Part shown: positions 50,532 to 58,506 of the stretch, piece by piece
Layout of the letters: each line of letters starts with the position of its first letter
Numbering within the stretch: the first letter of the stretch is position 1
NCBI RefSeq assembly: GCF_039524395.1
Contig: NZ_BAAAGO010000012.1
Direction: 5' to 3' (one strand)
Length of the DNA: 64,000 bases
Source of the DNA: Micropruina glycogenica
GTDB lineage: Bacteria; Actinomycetota; Actinomycetes; Propionibacteriales; Propionibacteriaceae
Notes under the pieces: model-generated
What the model was told of the DNA's origin: nothing
Database searches by the model: none
The model's input: only the letters and a program-made list of their open reading frames with translations
Made by a program: the position numbers and the translations under genes

Positions 50532-51665
50532 ATGCATGAACTGAGCCGTCGAACGGCGCTCGTCGGCCTGCTCGCAACCGCGGGTGCTGTGGCCGCGGGC
50601 TGCTCGGGTACGCCGAGTCCGTCCACCAGTGGGTCCGTCGCGCCGTCGACGAGCGCGTCGCCCAGCCCATCCCCGTCCGTTTCGGTCGACACCAGGCCCC
50701 GCTGGCCGCTGTCGGGCAAGCTGCTCAAGGACGCCGACGACGCCAAACACGCCGCGGTGGCGGTGAAGGTGCCCGACAACAAGAACGAGCACCCGCAGCG
50801 GGGCCTCGACGAGGCCGACATCGTGTTCGTCGAGTTGGACGGCTACCGCGACTCCGCCGGCTACAGCAGCACCCGGCTGGTGCCGGTGTTCCACTCGAAG
50901 ATGGCCGAATCGGTGGGCCCGGTGCGCTCGATTCGTCCGGTGGACATTCCGCTGCTCAGCCCCATGCACGCGATCATCGGCAACACCGGCGCGACCGGCT
51001 GGGTGCTCAAGTACGTGAAGCACTACGGCAGCTACCTCGAAGGCATGTTGTCGTACATGAACACCAAGGGCACCGGGTCGTACGGCATCGACTCGGCCCG
51101 GGTGCGGGTGTACCAGGGCAACACGTACTACGACCGGGCCGTGGTGTGCCACCCGTCGGTGCTCGCCAAGCAGACCAAGAAGTTTCGCGACGGGCCGCCG
51201 CAGGTCTACTTTCCGTTCGGTGACGCCAAGGTGGCCAGCACTCGCGACGGCAAGACCGCTGCCTCGATCAGTGTTCCGTGGAAGAGCGGCAACAGCTACA
51301 ACATGAGCTACACCTGGAGCGAGAAAACCGGCACCTGGCTACGCAGTATGCCTTGGGGCCCGCACGTTCTGGCCGGCGGCAAACGGGTGGCCCCCGACAA
51401 CGTGCTGATCATTCGGGCCAAACAGCACTACGACAAGATCTACAGCGGCTCGGGCCACGACGAACCCATTCACGACATCATCGACACCTCGGGCCCGTTC
51501 CACTACTTTCACGGCGGCAAGTACGTGACCGGCACGTGGAAGAAGGGCAGCATCGAAGAGCTGTTCGAGTTCACCCTCGACGACGGCAGCCCGCTGTCGA
51601 TGGCGCCGGGTCAGACCTACGTCGAGTTGCCCAACAAGTCGGCGAAGATCGTCATCAAGTCCTGA
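50532..51665 (+). CDS. DUF3048 (YerB-type) lipoprotein
   Basis: The 377-residue product begins MHELSRRTALVGLLATAGAV then AAGC, a twin-arginine-like signal with a lipobox, followed by a Ser/Pro linker. The body has STRLVPVFHSKMAESVGPVR and SIRPVDIPLLSPM near 120-145, the hallmark of DUF3048. YerB-type proteins are surface lipoproteins, often linked to spore or cell-wall biology in Firmicutes; the role in Actinobacteria is unknown. An ATG 27 bases upstream is possible, but the later one gives a better signal peptide. Confidence 0.85.
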   Translation: MHELSRRTALVGLLATAGAVAAGCSGTPSPSTSGSVAPSTSASPSPSPSVSVDTRPRWPLSGKLLKDADDAKHAAVAVKVPDNKNEHPQRGLDEADIVFVELDGYRDSAGYSSTRLVPVFHSKMAESVGPVRSIRPVDIPLLSPMHAIIGNTGATGWVLKYVKHYGSYLEGMLSYMNTKGTGSYGIDSARVRVYQGNTYYDRAVVCHPSVLAKQTKKFRDGPPQVYFPFGDAKVASTRDGKTAASISVPWKSGNSYNMSYTWSEKTGTWLRSMPWGPHVLAGGKRVAPDNVLIIRAKQHYDKIYSGSGHDEPIHDIIDTSGPFHYFHGGKYVTGTWKKGSIEELFEFTLDDGSPLSMAPGQTYVELPNKSAKIVIKS

Positions 51666-51898
51666 ACGGCGAAGCGCGCAGGCTCACGATCACTGATGGC
51701 GGCATCATCTCTGCTGCCGCCTCAAAGAACTGGTGCCGCGAAATAACCCGGCATGAGTTACCCAGGACGGCAGTACTAACCGATGGCGGCATCGGTGGTC
51801 GAGCCTTTCGAGACCTCGCCTCGCTGAGGTGGCGATAGGCTCAGTCTGCAAGAAGTCCCGCGCTGTAGATCGCGACGCGGCAGCCGGGACGGTTCTCG
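51666..51898. other. Noncoding stretch before array B
   Basis: These 233 bases follow the DUF3048 gene. They contain a repeated GATGGCGGCATC (51693-51704 and 51782-51793) and a GGTCGAGCCTTTCGAGACC repeat unit, but no gene or strong terminator. Confidence 0.35.
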
Positions 51899-52104
51899 GA
51901 CGGTTGGAGAACCGTCCCCTCACCGGTTGGAGAACCGTCCCCTCACCGGTTGGAGAACCGTCCCCTCACCGGTTGCAGAACCGTCCCCTCACCGGTTGGA
52001 GAACCGTCCCCTCACCGGTTGCAGAACCGTCCCCTCACCGGTTGGAGAACCGTCCCCTCACCGGTTGGAGAACCGTCCCCTCACCGGTTGGAGAACCGTC
52101 CCCT
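51899..52104. repeat. Tandem array of a 23-bp GGAGAACCGTCCCC repeat, array B
   Basis: Nine head-to-tail copies of a 23-bp unit starting TTGGAGAACCGTCCCC fill the gap between the convergent DUF3048 and purB genes. Copies 4 and 6 read TTGCAG in place of TTGGAG; the rest are near identical. There are no unique spacers, so it is not CRISPR. Low divergence suggests recent expansion. Confidence 0.92.
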
Positions 52105-52110
52105 GAACCG

Positions 52111-53541
52111 TCAGAGCACCGAGCCGGGGGTGTAGCCCGCGGCGGCCGGGTACTTCTTGGCGATGCGTTTCACCTTGTCGGCCACGTCGTCGACCTGATC
52201 GCGGGCCGCGCCGGTGAGTTCGAGCGGGTCGGCCTGGGTGGCCTCCAACTGCTCACGGGTGAGCCCCAGCCGAGAGTCGGCCGCCAGCCGGTCGAGCAGG
52301 TCGTTGGTGCGCGCCCCCTGCCGCAACCCCAGCGCCACCGCCACGGCGTGCTCTTTGATCGCCTCGTGCGCGACCTCGCGACCCACCCCGTTGCGGACGG
52401 CCGCCATCAGCACCTTCGTGGTGGTCAGGAACGGCAGGTAGCGGGCCAGTTCGGCCTCGATCACGGCCGGGAACGCGCCGAACTCGGCCAGCACCGTCAG
52501 GAACGTCTCGAACAGGCCGTCCAGGGCGTAGAAGGCGTCGGGCAACGCCACCCGTCGCACCACCGAGCACGACACGTCACCCTCGTTCCACTGGTCGCCG
52601 GCCAGCTCGCCCACCATCGTGGCGTACCCGCGCAGCACCACCGCCAGCCCGTTGACCCGCTCGCACGAGCGGGTGTTCATCTTGTGGGGCATGGCCGACG
52701 ACCCGACCTGGCCCTCTTTGAATCCTTCGGTGACCAGCTCGTGGCCGGCCATCAGCCGAATGGTCGTCGCCACGTTGGACGGCGCCGCCGCCACCTGCAC
52801 CAGGGCGGTCAACACCTCGTAGTCGAGCGAACGCGGGTACACCTGGCCGGTCGAGGTGAAGATGCGGGCGAAGCCCAGGTACTGGCCGATCTGGTTCTCG
52901 AGCGCCAACTGCTTCTTGGCGCTGCCGCCGAGCAGGTCGAGCATGTCCTGCGCGGTGCCCATCGGGCCCTTGATGCCGCGGGCCGGGTAGCGGTTGATCA
53001 GCTCATCGACGCGCGCGAACGCGACCAGCAGTTCGTCCGCGGCCGTCGCGAACCGCTTGCCCAGAGTGGTGAGCTGCGCGGCGACGTTGTGCGACCGTCC
53101 GGTGAGCGCTTGATCGCGGTACTGCACGGCGAGCCGCGACAGGGCGACCAGAACGGTGACGATGCGCTCGCGCACCAGCTTCAGACCGCTCAGCACCTGG
53201 TACTGCTCGATGTTCTCGGTGAGGTCGCGGCTGGTCATGCCCTTGTGCACGTGCTCATGCCCGGCCAGCGCGTTGAACTCTTCGATGCGCGCCTTCACGT
53301 CGTGCCGGGTGACCCGCTCGCGGGCCTCGATCGAGGCTAGATCGACCTGCTCGAGCACCCGCTGGTAGTCGGCGATTACTTCGGCCGCGTCGGCGCCGCC
53401 GAAGTCGACGCCCAGGTCTTTCTGCGCCTTCAGCACGGCCAGCCAGAGCCGGCGCTCGGCCACGATCTTCTGCTCGGGGCTCCAGATCGCCCGCATCTGT
53501 TCGGACGCATAACGGGTGGCCAGCACGTTGGGAACGGTCAT
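52111..53541 (-). CDS. purB: Adenylosuccinate lyase
   Basis: The 476-residue enzyme cleaves SAICAR and adenylosuccinate, steps in both IMP and AMP synthesis. Signature SSAMPHKMNTRSCERV (flexible loop with catalytic Ser) lies near residue 283. TSRDLTENIEQYQ and the catalytic His region SHNVAAQLTTLGKR are also present. Length and start are normal. Confidence 0.97.
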   Translation of the reverse strand: MTVPNVLATRYASEQMRAIWSPEQKIVAERRLWLAVLKAQKDLGVDFGGADAAEVIADYQRVLEQVDLASIEARERVTRHDVKARIEEFNALAGHEHVHKGMTSRDLTENIEQYQVLSGLKLVRERIVTVLVALSRLAVQYRDQALTGRSHNVAAQLTTLGKRFATAADELLVAFARVDELINRYPARGIKGPMGTAQDMLDLLGGSAKKQLALENQIGQYLGFARIFTSTGQVYPRSLDYEVLTALVQVAAAPSNVATTIRLMAGHELVTEGFKEGQVGSSAMPHKMNTRSCERVNGLAVVLRGYATMVGELAGDQWNEGDVSCSVVRRVALPDAFYALDGLFETFLTVLAEFGAFPAVIEAELARYLPFLTTTKVLMAAVRNGVGREVAHEAIKEHAVAVALGLRQGARTNDLLDRLAADSRLGLTREQLEATQADPLELTGAARDQVDDVADKVKRIAKKYPAAAGYTPGSVL

Positions 53542-53617
53542 GGGTTCATGCTTTCACGAGCCTGCTGCTCTCAGGTGCAGCCGTGGACGGAGCGGGACGG
53601 GTGCGCCGACCGGGCAG

Positions 53618-54399
53618 TCACGCGGTGCTGCCGGCGGCGACCACCAGCCGGTCGTGACGGCGGCGCGAGGCGAGGTACGCCGCGATCACCGCGGCGATGC
53701 CGATGGCGGCAACCGCGACCACCACGGTCGACCGTCCGGCGGCGTTCACGATGATCGCAACCAACGCCCACAGCAGCGTGATCGGGTAGCCAGGCAGCGC
53801 CGAACCGACCAGGTAGGTCACCGCCACCCCGAGCGCCGCGGCCGCGATCAACAGCGCGAGTTGCCAACCCAGCGCCTGCGGATCAGCGACTGATCGGCCC
53901 AGATCGGCGGCCCAGTTGAGAAAGACCGCGGCGCTGGCCCACGCTGCGTAGTTTCCCATCGTGGTGCGCACCAGCAGGGTGATTCGCGCGTCGACGTCGG
54001 CAGCGGCCGGCCGGGCAGCGATCAGTGCGGCGTCGATCAGCACCACGACCATCACGGTGAGCAGCACCGAGGGCAGCCAGTCGATGGACGCCGCCGACAC
54101 CAGCAGCCACGACGCAGCCGCGGCACAGGCAACGGCGAGGTCGACGGTCAACCGCTGGGCCGACGGGTTGCCCGAAACCCGGGTGTGCACGAACACCACA
54201 CCGGTGGCGATGCACGCCAGGTAGATGACCGCCCAGATGGTGAAGGCGTAACCGGCGGGGTTGATCAGCAGGTCGACTCGTCGGAGTTGGGGTCGGTGCC
54301 GAACAGCCACAACGGCAGTACCACCGCGACGGCCTGCGCCACGGCGAGCACCAGCACGGCACAGGCGGCGGCAGCGGAGATTCGAGAAGAACGCATCAT
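53618..54399 (-). pseudogene. Frameshifted TspO/MBR-like membrane protein
   Basis: The ATG at 54399 opens MMRSSRISAAAACAVLVLAV then QAVAVVLPLWLFGTDPNSDE and stops. In the next frame VDLLINPAGYAFTIWAVIYL continues through several more membrane helices to the stop at 53618. One lost base near 54275 would join both parts into one protein of about 260 residues. NPAGYAFTIWAVIYL resembles the TspO/MBR (tryptophan-rich sensory) family, though this form has few Trp. It is either decayed or an assembly indel. Confidence 0.6.
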
Positions 54400-54428
54400 T
54401 CCAGCCTAGCGAGCAGCCCGAAACCGCC

Positions 54429-55784
54429 TCACCACTCCCCCGCGTCACCCTCGGCCACGTCGGCCAGGTACTGGGCGTAGCTGGAGTTGACCTGATAGGT
54501 CTTCGACACCTCGATGTCGCCCTGCTCGGCCCGCTCGGCGATGTCGCTGCGGCAGAACAGGCTCGGGGCGTCCAGGTCGGCCACCCCGGCGTAGGCATCG
54601 GCCCGCGCCTGGCTCAGCGTGGACGCCTGGGCCACCACGGCGAGCACCCGACCGCCGGACGCCACCAGTTCACCCGCGTCGTTCAGCGCCGTGCCGGCAT
54701 GCACGATGTGCACGTTGTCGCTCGAGCCCTGCAACCGCGGTCCGTCGATCACCCCACCCAGCGACGGCTGGCCCGGGTACCCGTTCGCAGCGAGCACCAC
54801 GGCCACCGCCGAGCCCGGCTTCCAGGCCAGTTCGCCCACGTCTTCGAGGTCGCCGGTGGCGGCCGCGTAGAGCACCTGGCCCAACGGCGAATCGAGCGCG
54901 GCCAGCACCGCCTGGGTCTCGGGATCGCCGAAGCGCACGTTGAACTCGACCACCCGCAGGCCCTTCGAGGTGAGCGCCAGCCCCGCGTACAACAACCCGA
55001 CGAAGGGCGTGCCCTGCCGGCCCAGTTCGGCGATCGTGGGCTCGATCACGCTCTCCATGATCTCGTCGACCAGCCCGGGCGGCGCCCACGGCAGCGGCGT
55101 GTAGGCGCCCATGCCGCCGGTGTTCGGGCCGCTGTCGCCGTCACCGACGCGCTTGAAGTCCTGGGCCGGCTGCAGCGGCAGGGCCGTGAGGCCATCGGTG
55201 ATCGCGAACAGGCTCACCTCGGGCCCGTCCAGAAACTCTTCGACCACCACCGGCAGGCAACCCTCGGCGTGCGCGAGCGCAGCAGCCCGGTCGTGGGTGA
55301 CGATGACGCCCTTGCCGGCCGCCAGCCCGTCGTCCTTCACCACGTGGGGGGCGCCGAAGTGGTCGAGTGCATGAGCGACCTCGTCCAGAGTCTCGCAGTA
55401 GCGCGACCGAGCCGTGGGCACCCCGGCGGCCGCCATCAACTCTTTCGCGAACGCCTTCGACCCCTCGAGCCGGGCCGCGGCCTTGGACGGCCCGAAGCAC
55501 GCGATGCCGGCCCCCCGAACGGCGTCGGCGACGCCGGCCACCAAGGGCGCCTCGGGGCCGATGACCACCAGGTCGACCCGCAACCGGCGGGCCAGGGTGA
55601 CGACGGCCCGGGCGTCGTTGATGTCGACCGGATAGTTGGTGGCCACGGTTGCCGTGCCGGGGTTGCCGGGCGCGCAGAACAGTCTGGTGACGGACGGGTC
55701 GTGCGACAATGCCAGAGCAAGCGCGTGTTCGCGCCCACCGCTGCCGACGACCAAGACGGAAAGCTGCTGATTTCGCACGCGCAC
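54429..55784 (-). CDS. purD: Phosphoribosylamine-glycine ligase (GAR synthetase)
   Basis: The 451-residue ATP-grasp enzyme joins phosphoribosylamine to glycine, step two. Motifs include LVVGSGGREHALALAL at the start, VVKDDGLAAGKGVIVT near residue 150, GGMGAYTPLPW near 228 and VVEFNVRFGDPETQ near 285. The start is a GTG at 55784. It is somewhat longer than the usual 420-430 residues because of an extended C-terminus. Confidence 0.97.
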   Translation of the reverse strand: MRVRNQQLSVLVVGSGGREHALALALSHDPSVTRLFCAPGNPGTATVATNYPVDINDARAVVTLARRLRVDLVVIGPEAPLVAGVADAVRGAGIACFGPSKAAARLEGSKAFAKELMAAAGVPTARSRYCETLDEVAHALDHFGAPHVVKDDGLAAGKGVIVTHDRAAALAHAEGCLPVVVEEFLDGPEVSLFAITDGLTALPLQPAQDFKRVGDGDSGPNTGGMGAYTPLPWAPPGLVDEIMESVIEPTIAELGRQGTPFVGLLYAGLALTSKGLRVVEFNVRFGDPETQAVLAALDSPLGQVLYAAATGDLEDVGELAWKPGSAVAVVLAANGYPGQPSLGGVIDGPRLQGSSDNVHIVHAGTALNDAGELVASGGRVLAVVAQASTLSQARADAYAGVADLDAPSLFCRSDIAERAEQGDIEVSKTYQVNSSYAQYLADVAEGDAGEW

Positions 55785-56053
55785 AGCCTAATGGCGTGTG
55801 CCCCAAGCGGCTCGCCGGTTGGCGAGGGCCGAGTCAGGCATCGCAAGACAGCGGAAGCAGGGATCTCTCGTTCGCGCTCGACGCACTGTGCCACGCTGGT
55901 CGACCGGCCGAACCCTTGGTCGAGCTTGTCGAAAGCCACAGGAGGTCTCGACAACCTCGACCAAAGTGACCGAGCCGCTGGGTGAGCTATCGAACGCCTC
56001 GCCACGCGAAGGTCTCGACGGGCTTCACCGGCGGTGATCAGCGTCTGTGGTGC
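55785..56053. repeat. Intergenic region with GGTCTCGACAAGCTCGACC-type repeats
   Basis: At least four related units (GGTCGACCGG, GGTCGAGCTTGTCGAAAG, GGTCTCGACAACCTCGACC, GGTCTCGACGGGCTTCACC) lie between 55895 and 56035, partly in inverted orientation. The purD promoter should lie in 55785-55890, but no clear boxes were found. Confidence 0.55.
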
Positions 56054-56713
56054 TCACGCATCGGTGCCTTCGGAGCGCTGCGCGTCTTTGCGGGCGGTGG
56101 CCAAGAAGACGCCGAAGGTTCGGCTGACGCCGTCCACCTCTTTGTCGACCTCAAGCACGCGTCGCACGGTCAGATGCCCGAAACCGGCCGCTGACAAGGC
56201 TCGGCGCAGCATGCCCCGTTTGAACCCGTGATGGCCGGTGAAGCCGGGGTCGTGGTATTCCCCCTGCTCGGGCTCCAAATCGAGAACGGCGATCCAACCA
56301 CCGTCGACGGTCGCCTTGGCCAGTTGTTTCAGCAGCAACGGAACATCGTCGACGTGATGCATCACCATCATCGAGATCACCAGGTCGAACTTCTGCCCCT
56401 CGGGCACCGCTGCCTGCGTGAGGTCGTGCACCTCGGCCCGCATGCCGGCGCGGCCCGAGTCGGCGATGCGCCGCCGGGCCACCTCGACCATGCCGTCGGA
56501 GAAGTCCAGCAGCAGCATGTCGCCCACCCGATCGGCCAGTGCGAAGGCCAACAGGCCGGTGCCGGCACCGTAGTCGAGCACCGACCATGACGGGTCGACG
56601 GGCACCTCGGCGGCTATCGCGTCGGCGGCGCGACGGGCCCGCTCGACTCTGCGCGGGTCGTCGTCCCAGGTTGCCGCCTGACTGGCGAACCAGCGAGCGT
56701 CGTAGGTCGTCAT
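56054..56713 (-). CDS. Class I SAM-dependent methyltransferase
   Basis: The 219-residue product has motif I VLDYGAGTGLLAFALAD near residue 47, the acidic LLLDFSDGMVEVA, and SMMVMHHVDDVPLLLKQL, all typical of class I methyltransferases acting on small molecules. The ATG at 56713 gives MTTYDARWFASQAATWDDDP, a typical start, and the longer frame that overlaps the CGNR gene was rejected. Substrate unknown. Confidence 0.82.
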   Translation of the reverse strand: MTTYDARWFASQAATWDDDPRRVERARRAADAIAAEVPVDPSWSVLDYGAGTGLLAFALADRVGDMLLLDFSDGMVEVARRRIADSGRAGMRAEVHDLTQAAVPEGQKFDLVISMMVMHHVDDVPLLLKQLAKATVDGGWIAVLDLEPEQGEYHDPGFTGHHGFKRGMLRRALSAAGFGHLTVRRVLEVDKEVDGVSRTFGVFLATARKDAQRSEGTDA

Positions 56714-56876
56714 GGCCCACATGCTGCCCCACAAGGGGCCGCCGTGGAAGGGAAACGGCTTCTGAACAGCCGCTTGACCTCGCGTGGAATGCGACGTCGG
56801 CACTTGTGCTGGACGACCGTCCGATCGCGTGGCTGCCTGCACAACCGCCCGGCCAACGGTGCGCGGCGAGGCGCAG

Positions 56877-57413
56877 TCAGTCGGCCCGCTTGCGCCGGGC
56901 TCGGTAGGCCGCGACGTTGCTGCGGTTGCCACAGCCCGAGTCGCAGAACTTGCGCGACCGGTTGCGGCTGAGATCGAGCACCACCTGATCGCAGTCGTCG
57001 GCCGCGCAGTACGACAGCCGGTCGAGATCGCCGGCGCGCACGACGTCCATCATCGACATGGCGTACTCCACCACCATGCGCACCACCAGTGGGTCGTCGG
57101 CTCTGGTGGCGTGAATGTGCCAGTCGAAACCGTCGTGTCGCACGAGTTGCGGTAACGCATTGCCCTCGAACAGCAGGGCATTGATCAGGTTCACCACCGT
57201 CTGCTCGTCGGCGCCCCAGAAGCCGGCCAGCCGGTCACGCACGTCGCGCACGGCCTGCAGTTCGGCCTCGTCGTGGTTGCGGCCGCCCGACCAGCGCCAC
57301 CGGTCGCAGAGGTCGTCGAGGTCGGCAACAGTCGTGAGCGTGTCGGGGTGGCGGGTGTTCACCAACGCCGTGAGCGCCTGCAAAGACAGACGGGTGTCAT
57401 GAGTGAAATCCAT
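56877..57413 (-). CDS. CGNR zinc-finger regulator
   Basis: The 178-residue product has the N-terminal ABATE domain (about 1-125) and a C-terminal CGNR zinc finger: CAADDCDQVVLDLSRNRSRK then FCDSGCGNRSNVAAYRARRK. These are stress- or drug-responsive DNA-binding proteins. It is divergent from an EamA transporter gene, and the 75-base gap holds two palindromes. It probably represses itself and the transporter. Confidence 0.88.
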   Translation of the reverse strand: MDFTHDTRLSLQALTALVNTRHPDTLTTVADLDDLCDRWRWSGGRNHDEAELQAVRDVRDRLAGFWGADEQTVVNLINALLFEGNALPQLVRHDGFDWHIHATRADDPLVVRMVVEYAMSMMDVVRAGDLDRLSYCAADDCDQVVLDLSRNRSRKFCDSGCGNRSNVAAYRARRKRAD

Positions 57414-57425
57414 CTTGACTCCTGA

Positions 57426-57463
57426 CGCATCGATGCGATGTCATGAGCATGTTAACTCATGAC
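57426..57463. promoter_or_regulatory. Two palindromes in the CGNR/EamA divergent promoter
   Basis: CGCATCGATGCG (57426-57437) is a perfect 12-bp palindrome. GTCATGAG-N8-CTCATGAC (57440-57463) has perfect 8-bp arms. They are the likely operators for the CGNR regulator. The second covers the upstream ATG of the transporter frame, which argues that translation starts later, at 57489. Confidence 0.65.
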
Positions 57464-57488
57464 CCATTACACAAAGGGAAGGATCGTG

Positions 57489-58439
57489 ATGGCCGAGGCG
57501 CTGGCAGAGGTGACCGAAGCGCCACGCGTCATGCGTTCGGGAGCCGTGGCCGGCTGGACGGCCGCCCTGGTGTCGGCCGCGGCCTTCGGCACGTCCGGCG
57601 CCTTCGCCAAACCGCTGCTCGCCTCGGGGTGGAGCGCCGGGGCCGTGGTGTCGGTTCGGCTCGGCCTCGCCGCCGTGGTGCTGCTGATTCCCGGCCTGCT
57701 GGCGCTGCGCGGACGGTGGCGGCTGCTGCTGGCCCACTGGCGTCCGCTGCTCGCGTACGGGGTGTTCGGCGGCGCGACCGCACAGGTGTCGTTCTTCAAC
57801 GCCGTGCAGTACGTGCCGGTGGCGCTCGGCCTGCTGCTGGAATACCTGGGGATTCTGCTGGTCGTGGGCTGGGTGGCTCTGCGCACGCGACGCCTGCCGT
57901 CGAGGCTGACCCTGGTGGGCGTCGTGGTGGCGATCGCCGGGCTGGTGATCGTGCTCGACCCGGGCTGCATGGGCGCACTGGACCCGCGCGGCCTGGCCTG
58001 GGGGCTGCTGGCCGCGTTCGGGCTGGCGGTGTACTTCGTGGTGTCGGCCCGCGAGATGACGCTGCCGGCGCTCACGTTCGTGGCCGTCGGGTTGTCGATC
58101 GGAACCGTCGCCATTGTCATCGCGGGGGTGGCTGGGCTGATGCCTCTGCGGGCGACCACCGCCGATGTGGTGTTCGTCGGGGTCACGCTGGCCTGGTGGG
58201 TACCGCTGCTCGAACTGGCCCTGGTGGCCGCTGCGGCGGCGTACGCACTGGGGTTCGTGGGCGTGCAGCACCTGGGCTCGACGGTGGCGAGCTTCGTGGG
58301 GCTGACCGAGGTGCTGTTCGCCGTGCTGTGGGCCTGGCTGCTGCTGGGCGAGCTGCCCGGGTTGCCGCAACTGGTCGGCGGCGTCGTTCTGCTCGCCGGA
58401 GTTGCCGCGGTGCAGCGGGGTCAGGCGCTGTCGTCCTGA
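57489..58439 (+). CDS. EamA (DMT) family transporter
   Basis: The 316-residue product has ten membrane helices in two five-helix EamA halves (GWTAALVSAAAFGTSGAFAK, WGLLAAFGLAVYFVVSAREM and others). GLLLEYLGILLVVGW and FVGLTEVLFAVLWAWLLLGE are typical end motifs. It exports or imports small metabolites such as amino acids. GGAAGGATCGTG before the ATG at 57489 decides the start. It is controlled with the divergent CGNR gene. Confidence 0.85.
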   Translation: MAEALAEVTEAPRVMRSGAVAGWTAALVSAAAFGTSGAFAKPLLASGWSAGAVVSVRLGLAAVVLLIPGLLALRGRWRLLLAHWRPLLAYGVFGGATAQVSFFNAVQYVPVALGLLLEYLGILLVVGWVALRTRRLPSRLTLVGVVVAIAGLVIVLDPGCMGALDPRGLAWGLLAAFGLAVYFVVSAREMTLPALTFVAVGLSIGTVAIVIAGVAGLMPLRATTADVVFVGVTLAWWVPLLELALVAAAAAYALGFVGVQHLGSTVASFVGLTEVLFAVLWAWLLLGELPGLPQLVGGVVLLAGVAAVQRGQALSS

Positions 58440-58465
58440 ACCGAAGGAACCGTCCCCTGAACTGG

Positions 58466-58501
58466 AAGAACCGTCCCCTGAACGTTCAGGGGACGGTTCT
58501 T
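58466..58501. terminator. 36-bp perfect palindrome between eamA and purA
   Basis: AAGAACCGTCCCCTGAAC followed directly by its exact complement makes a 36-bp palindrome, with another AACCGTCCCCTGAACTGG copy just before it. It separates two convergent genes and ends in TTCTTTC. It is the clearest member of the GAACCGTCCCC family and probably a bidirectional terminator. Confidence 0.8.
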
Positions 58502-58506
58502 TCGGT

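Noticed and set aside
51899..52104. CRISPR array
   Set aside because: The 23-bp units are contiguous with no unique spacers, and no cas genes are nearby. The same holds for 42762-42985.
54261..55985. 574-residue plus-strand frame
   Set aside because: Shadow of purD on the opposite strand.
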